Source of the DNA: Prevotella sp. UBA2725
GTDB taxonomy: Bacteria; Bacteroidota; Bacteroidia; Bacteroidales; Bacteroidaceae
Assembly: GCA_002353825.1 (NCBI GenBank)
Contig: DEKJ01000017.1
Location: forward strand, 1 to 14,228
Reading direction: 5' to 3'
Length of the DNA: 14,228 bases
Shown here in pieces: positions 13,295 to 14,228 of this stretch. The translations under genes and the position numbers were made by a program. The first letter of the stretch is position 1. Each line of letters begins with the position of its first letter. The notes below the pieces were generated by a model. The model was given only the letters and a program-made list of their open reading frames with translations, was not told the origin of the DNA and made no database searches.

Positions 13295-14167
13295 ATGAGT
13301 ACCTTCTTTCCTGAATCTGAGCTTGTCATCAATGGTGACGGCTCCATATTCCACCTTCACCTCAAACCCGAACAGCTCGCAGACAAGATCATTCTTGTCG
13401 GCGACCCTGGACGTGTAAACCTCGTAGCCTCTCACTTCGATAGTAAAGAATGCGAGACAAGCAATCGCGAGTTCCATTCAATCACAGGACAGTATAAAGG
13501 CAAACGTATCACAGCACTCAGTACGGGTATCGGATGCGATAATATTGATATCGTTATGAATGAACTCGATGCGCTTGCTAACATCGACTTCAAGACTCGT
13601 ACAGAGAAGCCCGAACATCGTGCCCTCACCCTCGTGCGGGTGGGTACCTGTGGCGGCTTACAGCCTAATACGCCTACAGGCACCTATGTCGCCAGTGTGA
13701 AGAGTATCGGTTTCGATGGACTGCTCAACTTCTATGCGGGTCGTGATGAGGCTTCAGATCTGCAGTTGGAATCTGCCTTCAAGAAACATGTAGACTGGAA
13801 CCCAAAAATGGGCAATCCATACGTAGCCTCCGCTGATCCCACGCTCATCGATCGCATTGCAGGCGATGACATGGTACGTGGCATCACGATTGCTTGTGGC
13901 GGTTTCTTTGGGCCTCAGGGCCGCCGTCTCCGCTTGCCTCTGATGGACCCGAACCTCAATGAGAAAATCGAAAGCTTCGAATACGAAGGAATGCACGTCA
14001 ACAACTTCGAGATGGAGTCGTCAGCACTCGCTGGTCTGTCTACGCTCATGGGACACCACGCCATGACCTGCTGCATGGTGATTGCCAACCGCCGAGCCCA
14101 AAAAATGGAGACTGACTATAAAGGAGACATCGACGGACTCATCACAAGAGTGCTGGAAAGAATTTAA
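13295..14167 (+). CDS. udp: Uridine phosphorylase / nucleoside phosphorylase
   Basis: 290 aa, PNP_UDP_1 family. It cleaves uridine (or a related nucleoside) with phosphate to ribose-1-phosphate and base, in the pyrimidine salvage pathway. Seen: VGDPGRV (35-41, phosphate site), STGIGCDNIDIVMNEL (76-91), RVGTCGGLQ (115-123, the family signature), FFGPQGRRLRLP (204-215, where Gln208 and Arg210 fit the uracil-recognising pair), and NNFEMESSAL (236-245, the ribose-binding Glu-Met-Glu). It is somewhat longer than the 253-aa E. coli enzyme, as in other Bacteroidota. The presence of the Gln/Arg pair favours uridine over purine nucleosides. It is the last gene of the plus-strand run, 19 nt after the PD40 gene and immediately before a strong terminator. 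Confidence 0.88.
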   Translation: MSTFFPESELVINGDGSIFHLHLKPEQLADKIILVGDPGRVNLVASHFDSKECETSNREFHSITGQYKGKRITALSTGIGCDNIDIVMNELDALANIDFKTRTEKPEHRALTLVRVGTCGGLQPNTPTGTYVASVKSIGFDGLLNFYAGRDEASDLQLESAFKKHVDWNPKMGNPYVASADPTLIDRIAGDDMVRGITIACGGFFGPQGRRLRLPLMDPNLNEKIESFEYEGMHVNNFEMESSALAGLSTLMGHHAMTCCMVIANRRAQKMETDYKGDIDGLITRVLERI

Positions 14168-14169
14168 TC

Positions 14170-14205
14170 AAAAAAGCCATTCATCTTTCGATGAATGGCT
14201 TTTTT
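14170..14205 (+). terminator. Intrinsic terminator after udp (works in both directions)
   Basis: GCCATTCATC (14176-14185), loop TTTC, GATGAATGGC (14190-14199): a perfect 10-bp stem, with six A before and six T after it. It begins 2 nt after the udp stop codon. The A-tract on the 5' side makes it a good terminator for the minus strand as well. Confidence 0.93.
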
Positions 14206-14228
14206 GCGGTGCGTACGAGACTCGGACT

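Overview
The window looks like a chromosomal segment from a Bacteroidota bacterium, most likely a Prevotella-type member of the Bacteroidales. The grounds are promoter elements of the TAnnTTTG type with a TTG-like box 19-20 nt upstream, start codons without Shine-Dalgarno sequences, a DAHP synthase fused to a C-terminal chorismate mutase, an NfnA-NfnB fusion, and a PD40 envelope protein. This assignment is made by eye. No mobile element, CRISPR array, rRNA or tRNA was seen.

The layout has three blocks. (1) Positions 16-2829, minus strand: two secreted carbohydrate-active proteins, a DUF2264 protein and a GH105 unsaturated rhamnogalacturonyl hydrolase, with their own promoter. They look like a small pectin or glycan side-chain degradation unit. 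(2) Positions 2862-7230, minus strand: a complete terminal Phe/Tyr pathway operon in the order pheA (prephenate dehydratase), class I aminotransferase, DAHP synthase/chorismate mutase, tyrA (prephenate dehydrogenase). (3) Positions 7260-14205, plus strand: a divergent Tyr/Gly-rich envelope protein, then a six-gene run ending at a strong terminator: a 67-aa acidic protein, a sigma-70-like factor, a YfcE-like phosphodiesterase, an NfnA-NfnB fusion, a PD40 protein and uridine phosphorylase.

The most notable feature lies in the gap between pheA and the divergent gene. It is a complete translation-coupled transcription attenuator. Positions 7136-7062 (minus) encode a 24-residue leader peptide with 5 Tyr and 4 Phe codons in its first 14 codons. 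The 3' end of that small gene carries the 10-mer TGAAGCGGGA. This is identical to the 3' arm of the intrinsic terminator downstream, so the central arm TCCCGCTTCA can pair with either copy. Stalling at Tyr/Phe codons would leave the first copy free and favour an antiterminator; finishing the peptide would cover it and favour termination ahead of pheA. One leader would thus read both end-products and control the committed first step together with both branches.

Other points: the sigma factor lacks most of region 3 and has changed residues at normally conserved region 2.3/2.4 positions. The 231-nt gap before its operon holds a 22-bp tandem repeat and an 11-nt perfect inverted repeat whose second arm covers the first codons of the operon. 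GC-rich hairpins lie on both sides of the DAHP synthase/chorismate mutase gene.
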